A stretch of DNA of 64,000 nucleotides from Aspergillus flavus. Taxonomy: Eukaryota > Ascomycota > Eurotiomycetes > Eurotiales > Aspergillaceae. Within the stretch, counting starts at the first letter, position 1. Every line of letters begins with the position of its first letter. The DNA lies in contig NC_092406.1 in NCBI RefSeq assembly GCF_009017415.1, positions 5,580,001 through 5,644,000 on the forward strand, in the 5' to 3' direction. Below the pieces are notes generated by a model. The model searched no databases, had not been told where the DNA came from, and was given only the letters and a program-made list of their open reading frames with translations. The translations under genes and the position numbers were made by a program. Positions 23,973-38,200 of this stretch are shown here, piece by piece.

Positions 23973-25381
23973 CTATACCTTCTTCCGTTTCTTCTTGCTA
24001 ATCCCTTCGCTATTGGAATAGAATGCGCCATCATCGTCGTCATCTGCGTAGCCTTCGCCGTAGCCAACAAAGCTATTATCATCGTAATGCCTCTTGCGTC
24101 CCCGACTGGGCCGAGACCGCTCCGGCTCAGCTGCGTTGGGTGTCCCATTTGCTTGACTGGGCACTCGTACGCCATTGGAAGGTGTCGCAGCCTTTTTGCT
24201 ACCATCCCCACTTCCGGCATGTTTCGACTGTTTTTCGTGACCAAGGATGTCTTCCCAGTAATCATTGTTCGTAACTGTGCCCGGCTCCATTTTCATGGCT
24301 CTCATCTGAAGGTTATGCAACGCTGAATCCATATCAGCAACCTTGATCTCTTTCCCGAACACCTTCTGGTTTTGCCACTCTTCTTCCGGCCACATCGTCA
24401 TTTGCCTCAACCCACCAGCCATACCGGGTTCATGCTTCACAGGTTTGTTTCTCCCAGCTAAACCAAGGCCTTTCAGTTTGCCTTCGTAGGACTTTCGTAG
24501 TCTGTTGATCTTCTCCCCAGTTACCGGATCCATCCTTGCAACCGATTTCGCAACCGGACCAAGCCCGTACAAGGAAACAAGATCATACGACGGGTCCGGA
24601 CCAGTCGCAATATGGGCTGTAGATTTCATAGCACAGTGTTAACATATCTCAATCCAAGAAATGATGGACCAGAGTGCATTATGAAAACGGCAACAGCCGC
24701 ACCAAGGATTGGTATTGGGGAGCTCTTACAGCTTTTGCAAAGATGGAAGGCCGATGTAAACTCCTTTTGCAGAGATTCTAGACTTGATTCATAGTTAGAT
24801 AAATCCGCCGTTCCCTTGTCGATATCCATGGCATCGCCATGGTTCAACATATTCTGATCGCCCGTGATCCCGAAATCGCGGACTCCGGTTTGCGCACTTG
24901 GTCCTTCCGACTGCCGATCATGATCTGTCCGTCTGTGTTCTGTCTGTTGAATGGGCGCATTCATATCTGCTGTGGATGTCGCCCCCATTTCCGGCCCAAA
25001 TGATTTTTCTGTCTGTTCGCTATCATCGACGGGCGTTGCCCCCGTGAAGTGACCGTTCACACTGCTAGCCGGTGTCGGAAACGAATTTGTTGTACCTACT
25101 GTTGGTTGCTGTGAGGCTTGAGTAGACATCGGCACGGAAGAAGGTGGCGAGGAGAGGTTTGCAGGTTGTGACGTTGCCTGGCCAGGTGACGTTTGCGAGG
25201 ATGTGAAATTGGAGGCATAGTTCTGAGCGCTTACCGACATCAACGGAGGAGATGTCGGGGTCTGTGGAGTGTGTTCGGTTGAGGTATAAGAAGGGTGGTT
25301 CGATTTTAGAGACCCAGCGGCGGGAGAGGATGGCGAAGGAGGCCCTAACCGGAATGACGCCGAGGAGGCGCGATCGGACAT
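23973..25381 (-). CDS. rox3: Mediator of RNA polymerase II subunit 19 (Rox3)
   Basis: Two exons, 25381-24730 and 24616-23973, encode 431 aa; the intron is 113 bp. The N-terminal half is a long Ser/Pro/Thr/Gln-rich disordered region (MSDRASSASFRLGPP start). The conserved core follows: DLVSLYGLGPVAKSVARMDP, then GEKINRLRKSYEGKLKGLGL, the signature of fungal Med19/Rox3. The C-terminus has acidic DDDDD and a basic KKKRKKV tail that could be a nuclear signal. Med19 sits in the Mediator middle/head region and links activators to RNA polymerase II. Splicing produces CKSSHIATG across the junction. The gene faces away from a 1.2-kb gap containing its promoter. Confidence 0.93.
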
Positions 25382-26544
25382 GGGGTCCCGGGTGAAGGTT
25401 CGGAGAAAGGAGATTGATCAGAGCCTGAACAGCCCTAAGTCCTGCGGCCTCAAGAGGAGGTCTATATCACAGACTCTCAACTCAAGGGCAGACCAAAGCA
25501 GATCTAGGCTATGAGGGGGGGCTGAAATCACTCCGGTCGAGGGTCGCTCAGGCGGGCGAGCAGGACGTTCCACAGCCGTCTAATATGCACACATTCCAAT
25601 GATCTGATTCTGAGCGCTACCAGAATGTTGTCGAGCAAGCGTTTCGATGAGCAATATAAAAGAGTGGAAGGCGAAACTCGGCGATGGTGGAGTGAGCGAT
25701 GGCCCTTTGGTCCGCACTGGAAGAGAAACGGACGGCTTTGAGATGTTGGATGACGGCAAGAGACCGGAAGTGCACGTGACCAAGTCCTTTTTCAAGGCTT
25801 GTAACTTACAATACCTGTCAATACGATTTCGACCTTTCAATATTTTCTGGATTCAATTGGATTTTACTATTAACCGCTAAGGAAGTTAGCAGCGAATTGC
25901 ATCCAATAAGGATTTTCTTGTTAGTACAATGTTCCAGGATTACTTTTGATGCCATTCACCTTCTCAACTTTAGTTTTAATTCCCTTTAACACTTAATATC
26001 TTATTCTGAAGGATAAGAAACAAAGGAAAAGAATATCAAGAAAAAAAAAAAAAAAAAACCGAGAGACTATGAGTATTTCCGGTTCTAAAAAACGAAGGCC
26101 GTCACAGCCTCTTGAAACCCCAGCCACTGCTTTAGTACCGTTGGTGATCCACCTTTCACCAATTCGCCTCCTCTATCCGTACTCCATAGTGTTATTACGA
26201 TGAATTATTTTGGCCTGAGCATGCCATGATAGCTTCAACCCATGTTGAGGAAATATTGAACAGACTTGAGGTCTAGGAAGCAACATCGAAAAGTGGTTCT
26301 GTAGACCGTAGTTCCTCCCTATCCGTACAGTATATCACCCGTGAGACTAAATCAAAGCCAAAAACTAGCACCAAACACCAACCAACCGTATCTCGTAATC
26401 CCTTTTTTGAATAATCGCCCATGGGTATATCTAGATTCATGTATCAAAACAAAGGTCGCTGCACGAGAAGAACCACGACGAGTCTCGACGACTCTCGCAG
26501 TAGTAAACATATTGTAACTTAGTTGCCAATGCTTCCCCAACTTA
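25382..26544. other. Intergenic region with an 18-nt poly(A) run
   Basis: Promoter side of the mediator gene and 3' side of the next regulator gene. A run of 18 A lies at 26041-26058. No coding region supported. Confidence 0.5.
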
Positions 26545-29226
26545 TTAGGACTGGTAAAACGTTGCAGATTCCCGCACAAGTTGGGCAGAAACATCAGGAA
26601 TGTTCTCTTCCAACTTCGTCATCAGCTCAATCTGGTCTTGTTGGCTGAGCGTCCGCTCGCGCCACGATGGGATAGGGTATGCCCCATTGAAATATTGCGA
26701 GTACTGATTACCAATAGAGTCCATCCAGTTCATCGGATCAACAGTCGCTTCCACATACGCAAGGTGGCTTGCCGTCGTAGAGGCAAGGGTAAAATCAGGA
26801 TCCCAGCCTTGCAAACCAGGCACAATGGAAGGAAACTGGTTATAGGGCGTGGTTGGATCAAACCGTCCGTCAGAGCAAGCGACAATCGTAGGATCGAACG
26901 ATGAGGTGGTATATGGGGTCGGGGTTACACTTGAGGAAGTCAGCTCTTGCGGCTGCACTTGAGGATCCCACAGCGGATACGGAGCCACTTTTATTGGTTC
27001 CGAAGGAGGCGACGTGGTTGAGAATGGGAACGTCGGATCTGCAGAATGCCCTCTTGACAACGTGCCCGAAGACAAACTGTCAGGGACTGAGGCATTCATA
27101 CCCCGGATATTCCGGGAAGGGATTGACATTGTGGTGCTTGCAGGACTTGACATGGATGGTGGTGTTGCAACTTCCTGCGACGATGCTGGTGTTGTATGAT
27201 TGGACGGAGATTGAACGACAAATGATTCGTCAGTGTTGTATGCTTTGAGACATGCCGCGACTAAGCTCTTATATAGGAGTAACGCCGATGCAACGCCGGG
27301 CCATCTCTCTGCAGCAACCACGATGGCCTCTAACGCTACGTCAAGGTGGCGCTTAACTTCATCTACGGGATGCTCCCTTCGAATCTCAGGGTATGACAGA
27401 GACCAAAGGATAGTGTTCAGCGCCATAAAAAGGGATTGAGTGAAGATCCAGGTTAGATCGACCGATTGGTTCGCAATTTGCTCTCGTTGCATTGCCACAT
27501 TGAAGACGGAAGCCTCGTAGCATTTCTGCGCAGCGCTAACAGAAGGCTCCGGTACCTGAGGGGAGGGGCGAAACATGAAAACAATCATAGTATTCCGTCT
27601 GCCATGAAACCTGTAATATGGTAAACAGACAATCGAGAAATTACTCAGGCTAGTATTCTTACCACTTCTCACTCAAGCCACTTCCTCCGTGTTTTTTTGG
27701 ACAAGAGGCTACCCAATAATCAAGTTTATTGAGCATTTGCTGAAACCATGGGTCTTGATCGTCAACAGGAGCATCGCGCTTATTGAGATAGAGAGTTCGT
27801 CTTATCTCCAGCTGTAGTAGTCGCATCTTGAAGAAGTGTATCGCGATACACTTAGGTAGTATTGGTTTCCCTCCCGGAAGGATTCCGTCTGGTGTAATGA
27901 ACTTGTCATCTATCAGTTCGAAGAACTTGACACGGATATGGTCGTGGTTGACAGAATAGCAACTGGGCCGTCCAAGACTATGAGATAGCCCAAATTCCAT
28001 GGAGGTGACGATCCAAAAGAGCCTCCTCCGCATTTCTATTTCCAAGGGATTGAACAGTTCGCCGCTGGGCGACTTAGTGATTGTGGCTTCATCAGTGAGA
28101 CCCAGATCTTGGCATAATTTGACGGCTATCCCAACGACCCAGTACGCGGCGGTTCTTGTCGGGGTTAGCAAAGAATATTGGCCGATCAAAACTAGACACT
28201 GCAAAGCTCTGAGGTCCATCCGCCTCAGAGAGGCTTCTAGAAAGGGTAACGCAGCAAGGTAATAGCCGTCGGCTAATCCTGCATAATCAGTACTCATCTT
28301 TTGCATACTGATAGCAATCACCATTCGTAGTTGGAAATTCTTGCACGGATCGTTAGAACCGTTGAAAACATCTTCGACATCCTGGCGAAATGTAGGCTCG
28401 TGCAGTGTTGGGAGCATCGCTTGTGCTAGCGAGATGTCAGCACGCAACAAGCAGTTTAGATGGGAAGATAAGTAGGGAAGGCCAACAATAAATTTGACGG
28501 GCAATGGGATACCTTTGACCACAAATACATCAATAAGTCTGTAGGTGACATGCTTCGCTGGGAGGCTCGGCTGCGGGTTTGAGCTAATGATGGGATAAAC
28601 TTTTGATGTTGGCTTCGAGCTTTCCTGCTCGAACGCTTGCTTTATTTCGTGTGCCGTTAATTCGGGTACAACATCCTTGATGCTCTTTGAGTCTGTATTT
28701 TGTTTGGCCATCTCCATAACTAAGCGAGTAATCGCAATGCCACTCGACGGTCCTAAAAATCTTGGATCGTCATTTTCCTTAAACCGAATGCGACCAGCCC
28801 CGCGAACCATTAATTCTGCATCGGCTGCATGCTGGAATTCCTTCTCGGCCTCTTCCAGCTCCCTTTCCAACATACGGGCTTTCTCACGTAGCGAAACGAT
28901 GTATGTCCTTGGTATGGTACACTTTCGGGCGGAATCGAAGTACACACATTTTGCATTGCTGCGTTCACAGGGGGAGCATCGCGGTATCCCGGGATCACAT
29001 CTAGATTTGCGCTGCGTTGGTCTCAGTCTGACTGTCCCTACCTTAGAGATAAGAAGGAGAGAAACCGATTAAAACATACTTGTCTGCATCTAGTACAGGC
29101 AGTCAATGTGTGTGCAATGCGCCCATCAGGTATTTCATCCGATTGACTAGACGTCTTTGATGAGGGACTCCTCCAGGGATTTGTGAACTGCGGCTTTGTA
29201 TAGGATGGGTTAAGCTGTGTCGCCAT
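26545..29226 (-). CDS. Zn2Cys6 transcription factor with fungal-specific domain (853 aa)
   Basis: Three exons, 29226-29080, 29011-27663 and 27610-26545. The binuclear zinc cluster has all six cysteines (44, 47, 54, 61, 64, 71; CTRCRQRKSRC then PRCSPC). The first intron falls between its second and third cysteine. A leucine-rich linker helix follows (SLREKARMLERELEEAEKEF), suggesting dimerisation. The middle is the fungal-specific transcription factor domain (for example LVLIGQYSLLTP and the MRRRLFWIVTSMEFGLSHSLGRP region). The C-terminal third is Ser/Thr/Pro-rich and probably activating. Target genes are unknown, and neighbours give no hint since the adjacent genes are housekeeping or another regulator. 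Frame and phases are intact. Confidence 0.9.
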
Positions 29227-30921
29227 GGTTGGTAACGGTCCGAACAGTCCCCAACTCGGCTGATCAGAGGTTGCTTGCTATTGAGTAGTGACGATCGAAG
29301 CCAACATTCCATGCGATCACATGAGATCAAGTCTGTGCACGCAACAAGGCAATTCAGACCAATCCCGAAGTGCGAAGGTTTGTGAAACAATGGCAAAAGG
29401 TCGGGGATAACAAGGCTTTCGACATATTCAGGATCCGTTCCGAAGTGGCCTAGCTGCGAGGGGGCATCCGCGACAAGTATCACTAGAAGAGCATGGGAGA
29501 TTCGGAGGGACCGAAGGTTCAGAAGTCGTTCCTATGGCTAGCTCTCGTTCTGATCTGTCGAGTCCATTCAGTTTTAAATCCAAAAATGCCAGTTAATAGG
29601 AGGCTAGGAGGTAGTGGACTGAGAGGCGAAACCTCGGTCCAGTCCCGCTCGGATCGACAAACGCGCTAAATGATCGAAGGACGGACTACGGAACGCGAGA
29701 ATGACCAGTAAGGAATAAGACAAAAAAGAAAAAGAAAAAGAGAGAGAGGGAGAAAAGAAAAAGAGAAAGAAAAGAAAAAGAAAAACGGAGGGACACTGGT
29801 CACGAGGAATGCTTACAGTATCATCTTTGTCTTACTGGCAGCGAACACATTCAGCCAAATCCATAAAACATGAAGCTGGTAAACTGATACTCGTCGGAGG
29901 GTCTTTTATCTTCTATGAGCCTTGAGATGGCAAACTCGGTATCCGTTACAATCTCATGATTGCTGGTAATGGTTACACATTTGATTGTAGTATCATTATT
30001 ACAACGGTCATAGATTTACGATATTACCAATTCCTAGACTTCTTGATATGTAAGGTAATCAGAAGAAATGCGTGATTTTATATAAACAGAGTGTGCAAAA
30101 GACGTTGAGTCTGAAATCTTGTAGAGTGTAGTACCTGCATATTTTTCCCTTGCAATTTGGTATGCTTGGTAGGGGGAGGCATGTTGAATGAAGCTGAGAA
30201 GTGGATTTTTGATGCTTGGTCCCGGTGGGGGGGCACACAAGAGTAAAGGTGGGGTGGAAATTGGAGGGGGGGGAGGATCTGAGAACTTCCTGCCAATGAT
30301 AGTGGAATTGCCTGATCGCCTCTTGACTGTACCCTCTTACTGTTATCTTACCGTCCAAGGTCCAAGTGCCCTTCAGAAGTCTGTACAGTAATACTTGCTT
30401 TACTCCGTATTGTATTAGGAGTTGGCATCAATTACGTGACTGCTCCTTACGTTATTTTCAGTTAGCCACAATACCCGCCTTACGGATGCGCCTGAGGCTC
30501 CCCCCAATTGACCCCCCTTCTCTCAGAGCATGCACCATTAACCTTAAGAAGCATTTGACTTGACAATCTAAAACCTAGAGCTAGCCCCGACTTGCTAGTT
30601 TGATTGATCTTGTCAGTGGCTCCCCTCCCCATCAGATAGGCTGTGTCTAGCCTACATTCTCTATACCCCCCTTGTTTCGGACGTTTTGACTGATATCTTC
30701 ATATGGCAGATTCGGTTGTGCTTATCTATTTATAAAAGATAACTTATGATATACCCTCCCGTGTATGGATTTTTCTCTGTTTGCGACGTCCTTAGCTTTT
30801 GATATATGTAGGTAAAACCATCTTCCACCTGTACCCACGCCAGGTCCAAAGCGCGCACATATTGAGATCATCTTGCTCGTGTGTTAGACATGGCTAACAC
30901 ATTTAGATAATATGTACCAAT
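29227..30921. other. 1.7-kb region between two divergent regulator genes
   Basis: A purine-only tract of roughly 60 bp lies at about 29724-29790, and one TACTCCGTA 9-mer at 30401-30409. No gene recognised. It should contain the promoters of both Zn2Cys6 genes. Confidence 0.5.
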
Positions 30922-32904
30922 ATGACGTCTAGTGCTTCTTTTCTGGATAAGCCACTGCTCAAAGTCAGTCGGCCAGTGGCCGCATGTTCAAGATGTCGGA
31001 CAGCCAAAGTTAAATGTGATGGGAAGCTGCCTGCTTGCTCCGCATGTGAACGTGTAGGGAAGGCAAGTACTTGTTCGGGTGCGAGTGATGAATTCGCTAG
31101 AGGGAAAGAGAGGAGTTATGTTGCTTCTTTGGAAGGTTACTGCGAAAGACTCGAAAGGCAAATCGCAGACCTCCGTCGCCATAAAGAGTCATTATCCATT
31201 GATGGAACCGGCTTCGTCCGGGAGAGCTCAATAACATCGATGTCGTCTGCAGGCACTGTCGGTCAGGCTCACCGAAAAGAAATATCTGATATTGACGACC
31301 TAGTTGGAGACTTTGGCTTTCTGTCTGTGGCCCGGGTCCCCGGTAAATGTATTCGCTGACAGCATGACTAGATCTGTGAACGCCACCTCCAGAGACTTCC
31401 ATGGAATCCAATCCGATACTTCATTTGCAAATCTACTCCTATCACTCTCTCTCGTCGAGCCTATCCCGAGATCGTCTTCACAGTCACTGCCCGCACGTCA
31501 TGAGATTACACCGCTTCTGCAACACTACTTTGATAATTTGTTCACTCAAATGCCTTTCTTCAGCGAGACAAATTTCTGGACCTCCGTGGATACTGTTTAC
31601 CAGGCTGGAGGTCGCTTTGCCAAGCCTAGTGACCATTGGTTTCTTCGTTTGGTGCTAGCAATAGCTTCTGCATCTATATCTCACCAAAGCGGGGATAGTA
31701 GCCATCAGAGAGCTTTATCTTTGATTTCGGGAGCTTTGCCGTTTGCCGAGGATGTTCTCCGCCCTGGATCTATAGTGGGCATTCAGGCCATCCTACTGCT
31801 TGCCCAGTATTCCCTCTTTGACCCTAAACATTTTCGTGTGTGGTACCTCGTAGGAATGGCCGCCAGGGCTTTGGTGGATTTAGGCCTACACCAGGATCCC
31901 CCTTCGGAGGTTCAGTCGGCCGATGAACAGTTGGATATGCGCCGGCGTGTGTTCCACTGCGTTTACTGCATGGACAGGTTCGTTCTTCAATACCCTCGAT
32001 GACCTTCAAATAGTTGACTTTTCGGTGAAGGAGTGTGAGCACTGCTTTAGAAAGAACTTTCTCATTCTCGGATGATTCCATAAATGTCGCCCTGCCATCT
32101 GCATCTGGGTCTGCGATGACAGGAAAGAGTCATATCTTCTTACACAGCTCGAAGCCTGCGTGGAAAATAGTCGAAATTAGAGAGATCCTATCCTCGGCTT
32201 ATCAGACAAGGTATTTCAATACAGATGGCTTGTCCTTGGAGTCGGCGTGGGTACTGTGCTCAAGAGCTCGGGATTGGTTCGATAATACACCTAAGAATGT
32301 ACCGAACTATTTTCCGGTTCTCTACAGATCGGAGCTGCTGTATACCACGATTATGATTCTTTCACCCTCGCAGGATTACTCCAAATTATGTGATTACGGA
32401 AAGGTTTTACTTTTCGATCGCTGCATACAGTACGCCGCGGAACTTCACCACATTCTGGGAACACGAAACTGGTTACCTTTAATGACCTCCCTTGATATCC
32501 GACGAATATATCAGGTTAGCCGGCGACTTGTGGATATCCTACAGCAAAATTACGAACTCGCCCTAAGCCCTTCCGTGCCCGTGCTTCCCTCCGTATTCCA
32601 TGACATTACAAAACCGCCTATGTTGGAGGCCTGTAATACTGTCAACTGCCATGGTCGTGCTATTGAGTGCCTAGATCACATCCAGAAGCTGCTGCAATTT
32701 GGTGCGATGAAGTGGGAACTCAACGACCTTCTCGAAAGTTTTCAACAGGACTCAGTATCTGTTTGGAAACAACTGATGGATACTTCTGTTGCTTATCTCC
32801 CGGGACCTGGTGCCTACATGGCTGGCCCATGTACGATTGTACCTGGCGCGGGGTCTGTGTATTCTGACCTTACTCTAGGACATTATAATCATAATGCCCG
32901 GTGA
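30922..32904 (+). CDS. Zn2Cys6 transcription factor with fungal-specific domain (626 aa)
   Basis: Three exons, 30922-31322, 31372-31977 and 32031-32904. Cysteines 22, 25, 32, 39, 42 and 51 form the zinc cluster (CSRCRTAKVKC, then ACSACERV). A coiled linker (SLEGYCERLERQIADLRRHK) follows. The splice at 31322/31372 restores GFLSVNATSRDF using a GTCTGT donor. The splice at 31977/32031 gives MDRSVSTALERTFSFSDDSI, matching the DRxxSxxLxRPFxxSDxDID pattern of the fungal_trans domain; a second acceptor at 32038-32039 would keep frame but remove three residues and break that pattern. Targets unknown. It is divergent from another Zn2Cys6 gene but shows no sign of being its duplicate. Confidence 0.88.
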
Positions 32905-35201
32905 AGGACCAACCAAAGTTTCCCCTTCCCCTATCTTTGCTCTTTGTCAGTTTACTCATTTGGCTTCCTAGTTTTGGTGGCAAGGCTTCGCAATCATGAT
33001 TTCCTACCTTCGATTTATCGTGTTGAACTCTTTGCTTAACCTGAAAGCCCTGCGTCCCTGACAATCTGGCTTGTTGAGTCCAGTTTACAAACCCTGATTG
33101 ACATGTTGATCCTTATCCTCCTCTTTCATCCTTGTCCATTTTTTTCAAGAGACTTAGTCACTGTACGGTGCGAATGATCGCGGTGTAGCAGGTTAAACTC
33201 AGCAGATCCTCGTGAGTAAACTTCACCATGCGTGTCAGGGGCTCCTGCAGGGAATTAAAGAATCAGGGGTTCTACTGTTGCGGTATGTGGCAACATCAAG
33301 GATCTGCGAAGCGTATAGTCTTCTCCGGGCTCCATGAATCCCTCACCTCCTGCACTCCATCCCGCCATTTTTTGCTTTATCTATACCTCTTGCATGTATG
33401 CGGGTGTGTGTGCTCTCATATTCCCAATCAATCAACCAATACCTACTCTTCTGTACAGGGCTTAGGTGCATGGTCTTCAATAATCCCACCACGGGACCAA
33501 ACCGATGTACTCCACACAAAGATCATGGATGCTTTACATAGTAGTAAAGGCTTGACATACTATCGGTTTGGCTCCCTGCGTATATTTTTGGTGCTCACCT
33601 TCCTATTATGGCTTGTTTCCTTAAAGTTAGCCTTTGATCTTCTTCAGATAGGGCTGCTCAAGTGGCTATCTAAATTATGGAGATTCAATCTTTACTTGGT
33701 ATTTGGTACCTGTGTCTTATCTCCCCCACAGTTGGGGCTTAAATGTTGAACATACAGGGCGCTAAGCCTGGGATCAGAGCCTTAGGCCCACATCCGAACC
33801 ATAAGCTCTATAGCAGCTCTAGGTCTACTTTGTGTATATAGATTAGTAACCTCTGAGGATCCATGTTCATCCCTAAGGGAGTGTACCTAAATGAGTAAGG
33901 AAGAGAAGGAACAAAAGAAAGACTAATTAGGTAATAATAATAATAATGCCTCAACCAAGGGTTATCAGGCAACTCAGTAGAAATTTGTTGTTGAAAATGA
34001 ATTGGAATCGAGCTCCTGGTGGTGACGTCATTGTGATGCGTTGCCGCGGTTCCAAGTGGAGAGCGTCCAAGGGACTGCATTCGAATCACGACTACGACTC
34101 TTAAGTATATACCACTTAGTATTTAGTACTAACGAGTATTTACTTACTCTTCCAGGATGCCCTCTTTGGAACATCTGGTGCATGTGCAATTGCGATCAAA
34201 GAGCCACAATTACGAGTCAGTAGCCCGCTCGTGGTCGGAGAATCATCGCGCAGCATGGAAAACAAGATATGATCCCCTATCGATGGAAGTGTCTGGCCAC
34301 GTCGGGTTCCCTCTCCAGGTCCAGCCCTGCGGCCATCGGTTCTTGGCACCCATGAGGATGATTAAAGGTTGAAGTCGAGTTTTAGCTCGAGACCCAACGT
34401 CGATGATAGGGCCCCGGTTGACTCCATCGTTACCGCATCGTACATACTTATGAACCTCATGGCGCTGATCGCTACTCGACCGGTAGTGTTAAGGTTCGAT
34501 GATCGTCTCGTTCTTTTCTTGATATTGCAAGGGGGTTCAAAACCATTGCAGTTCTTCGTCATCACCGGATGACCTCATCCATCGGTTTTCCTTACTATGT
34601 TAAGCACTCAAAGGGGGAAGAACCGAGATGGCCTCAGGGACCAGGCATCGAAAGCATTTCCAAGGACTGGAAGGATTTTAGGGGGCTTTTCTAAGGTAGC
34701 AAATCCGTACCTGTAAAAATCGAACAGAATCAAAATAAAATTCGATAAGTCCAGAAGCCACGACACCGTGACGTCAATTGTTACAATTCTGCCTGAAGGT
34801 CTTTCTTTCTTGCTTGTGAAATCTTCCCCCCTTGTGACCTGCTTCCATGATTGATATTTAATCCATTTCCCACCCGGTTCCTTTTGGATTTTCTCGTAAT
34901 CCAATTCTTGTTGTAATTTATCCCCAATTGCGTTGCATTCCAGTCAGAACACCTCACGAAACCCTAATCTAATCCGTTTGCGTCTTTCATTCCAGTGATA
35001 CCCCCCCAGGCAACGCGACACCCCCATTCTCCCTTGTAATCTATCCTTCTCGACTCAAACCCCCCGTGCTTGACCGTTACGTTTTTCTGTGACACGTTTC
35101 AGGCCTCCCTGCAGTCCTTTCATATTTAATCATTAGTCTTTCTTACGTTATTAATACGCCTCTCCACCTCGTGAATACCGGGAGACAAGAACGCCTACAT
35201 C
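32905..35201. other. 2.3-kb intergenic region, no supported gene
   Basis: An ATG-initiated frame of 173 codons lies at 33228-33749 but shows no domain, codon bias or splice partner, so it is not called. T-rich and AT-rich stretches occur around 33900-34150. The 200 bases before 35202 are pyrimidine-rich, as expected for the promoter of the HAM1-like gene. Confidence 0.45.
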
Positions 35202-38200
35202 ATGTCTTCCCGGCTAGTCAATCGCCCGATGGATACGAAGCAGAGGGACAAGGTGGGTAGACGGCGCATCCTATCCGGGGATGAAAGTTCCATGCTGACT
35301 TTAATCACCCATCGACAGGATATCAATCAGAAGCTGCAGCTATATGGAATATATCAAGGTAAAGCAGCTCAGATCCAGCAGATATAGTCACATTCTGGCC
35401 CGGTCACTGACACTGTCTCACAGCGTTCAAAAATGGCAAGCTTCCATCGGTGAGTCTTAGACACGACGACATAGCACGACCCCATCGGCATCGCCCCGAC
35501 GGCTAACGGATGATCGTACTGCAGAACAAGCAATGCGACGTTGCTCTAAACAGCGCGCTCAAGTCCAAGGCTCTCTCAACACCACCGAAAGAGTTGTCTG
35601 AAGAAGGACGAGCTCTTATTGGAGACGTTCGCGACGTCATTGAGCAGGCGAAGCGCCTCATTCTTAGCAAGAATGACGGCCAATTGATTCAAGAGTTCAT
35701 CTGGGAGGCCCAGAGCATCACTGGTGAACATGTTGGAGAGAAGCCAGATGTCCCTTTGAGTAGGGAATCGGCTCAGCAGGATGGTAGGGAGGCTCTAGAG
35801 GGCTTGAAGACCCTTGGAAACCTCCTGATTACCAATGGAGAGTTTAGGAAGCTCTGTATGTATTGTCTGAACCTGTCAGACTGCTGTGGTATTAACAACT
35901 TCAAGTGAACGATGCCTGGATCCTTGTCCGCGATATTGCTGGCGATGCGTCGCAGAAAGCTGCCAACCAGGTCCGGCCGTCAGAGGAACAACTAGCACAG
36001 GTTGACCAGCCTGCCGAGGATAACACCTGGCATGAGAAGCCTGACTATGCAAAGCATAAAGAGCAGTTCACTTCTCGTTTCAGGAAGAACAAGGCCACTG
36101 TAAGTTTCGGTCTTTGCTCAGATTAATGCGAGCCGTATTGACAATTGAAAGGCCGAGCAGCAAGCGAACGAAGTCACCGACACCGCAGCTCAGGCTGCAA
36201 CTGGTGACCAGCGGCAGGACTCTGCTGTGGAAATTGATGGCCGTACTGGCGCTGCCGCAGGTGCTGAAAAGACCAAGGAAAAGCTTTCCGAGAACATCCC
36301 TGAGGAGCAGAAGTCTCGTGCTCGTGATCTCGCTGGCAAGACAAAGGGCTACCTGTCGAAGAAGATGCCCAAGGAACGCCGCGAGCAAGCTATCTGGCGC
36401 ATGAAGAAGATGATCATTGAGATCCAGGGTCGTGCCGACTGTGAGTTGCCTCGACTAATAAACGAGCATCAAGCTCGGTGACGAAATGACAAGCTAATGA
36501 GCCTCATTTAGATCAACGCGCGATCGAGACCTTGTTATCTCTCGCGGAGAAGTATGGCAGTACTACTAGGGATGTAACCCAACAGGGTGCTGGAACTGTT
36601 AAGGGTACTCGGGGCACTGATAAGATCAGCAAAATGGAGAAGAACCTACGGGTATGTTTCTATAAAGCGCAATCACTCCGTCAGCTGCTGATTTTCTATC
36701 ACAGGTTTTGATCGAGCGTTTCGCGAACAGCACGTCTTTAGACGATCTCTTTGACTCGCTGGAGAATATCTATCGAGATGCAGACAGAGATCCTGAGCTC
36801 AAGGGATGGTTCAAAAACATGGACACATTCATTCGGTATGTCTTTGCACGGAGATTATCTAATAAGGCTTCGCTAATAGAAACAGGAAATCTCTCCAGGA
36901 ACAAGGCTACGTCATGCAGGAAGACTGGGACCGTCATTATGATCAGCTCTCCGACCATGGCCGTTATTTGTTGCGCGAACGCTACAGGGACCATACAGAC
37001 CGCATTCTTGACGAAGTCAAGTTTATTGGTGATCAGTTCGCCCAGGACCCCCAAAACAAAGCCTTTGGAGAAGCGGTTGAGAAACTGTTCCTTGACCTCG
37101 GCCGGGACTCAAGCGGTAACGTTTCTTTCAAGCCGCACCTTCTTACGGACCTTAGGGATGTTATTTTGCCTGGCATTTTTGAAAATGTCCGCTATGTCCC
37201 TATCCCTCGTATTGAGGTGTCAGACCCCATGGCTGATGTGGTAAGTTTACCCCCGTCGAAGGAAGCCCTGTTCGGCTTATAACCTCTTTTAGGTCGTGGA
37301 AAACCTTGTCGTCGAGAGTGATAACTTGATGCCGAATGTTGTCGAGTTCGGCAGTGACAACTACCTCCGCTGGGGACGCAAGAAGATCAGCAGCAAGAGA
37401 GACAATAAGATCATGCTTTCTGTTTCTGGAATCCAGGCTGACTTGCGAGGTAAGTCTGACTCAACTTGTACAAATACAGCCCGTGCTAACTGTATTTTGC
37501 AGATGTCAGTTACTACATCAACAAGAAACAAGGATTCCCTTCCATAACGGATCAAGGAGTTATGGATATCTTCTTGGGCGGCGATGGCTTCGGCTTCAAA
37601 ATCGCAGCTTCCAATGCCCAAAGGGAAGACCGTCAGAACTTCGTCAAGTTGGACAAAGTGTCCGTGAAGATCGACTCCTTCAACATCAAATTGAAGAAGT
37701 CCAAGCACAAGGCTCTGTTCACAATCTTCAAGCCATTGCTTTTCCGCACTGTTCGCCCCGTTCTGCAGAGGGTCCTCGAGCAGCAGATCCGCGATGCATT
37801 CTCTAGGGGAGATGCCTTTGCCTATGAGATCCACAGCGAGGTCAAGCGCGCAAAGGAAGCCGCCATCGAGGATCCCGCAAACGCGCCTAACATCTACTCC
37901 CGCTACCTGGATGCCGCGCGCGCCAAGATGGAAGAAAACAAGCAAAAGGCACAGGCTGTCGCCCAGCGCGCATCTAACACTAAGGTCCAGACGGCAACGA
38001 CGCTTCACGATTCCCTCTTCCCCGAGATCAAGCTTCCTGGTGGCATCTCCAGCAAGGCCACTGAGTATAAGGAGCTCGCGGAGAGGGGAGAACGCTGGGA
38101 ATCACCCATCTTCAGTATCGGCGATGCACCTGAGTCCTCCAACATCCCAACCCCGGCTGATATCACCCGCAAGCCACACACCACCGCCCAAGGCCGTATA

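Noticed and set aside
33228..33749. 173-codon ATG open frame in a large intergenic region
   Set aside because: No domain, no codon bias, no splice partner; a hydrophobic stretch alone is not enough. Transcript data could revive it.
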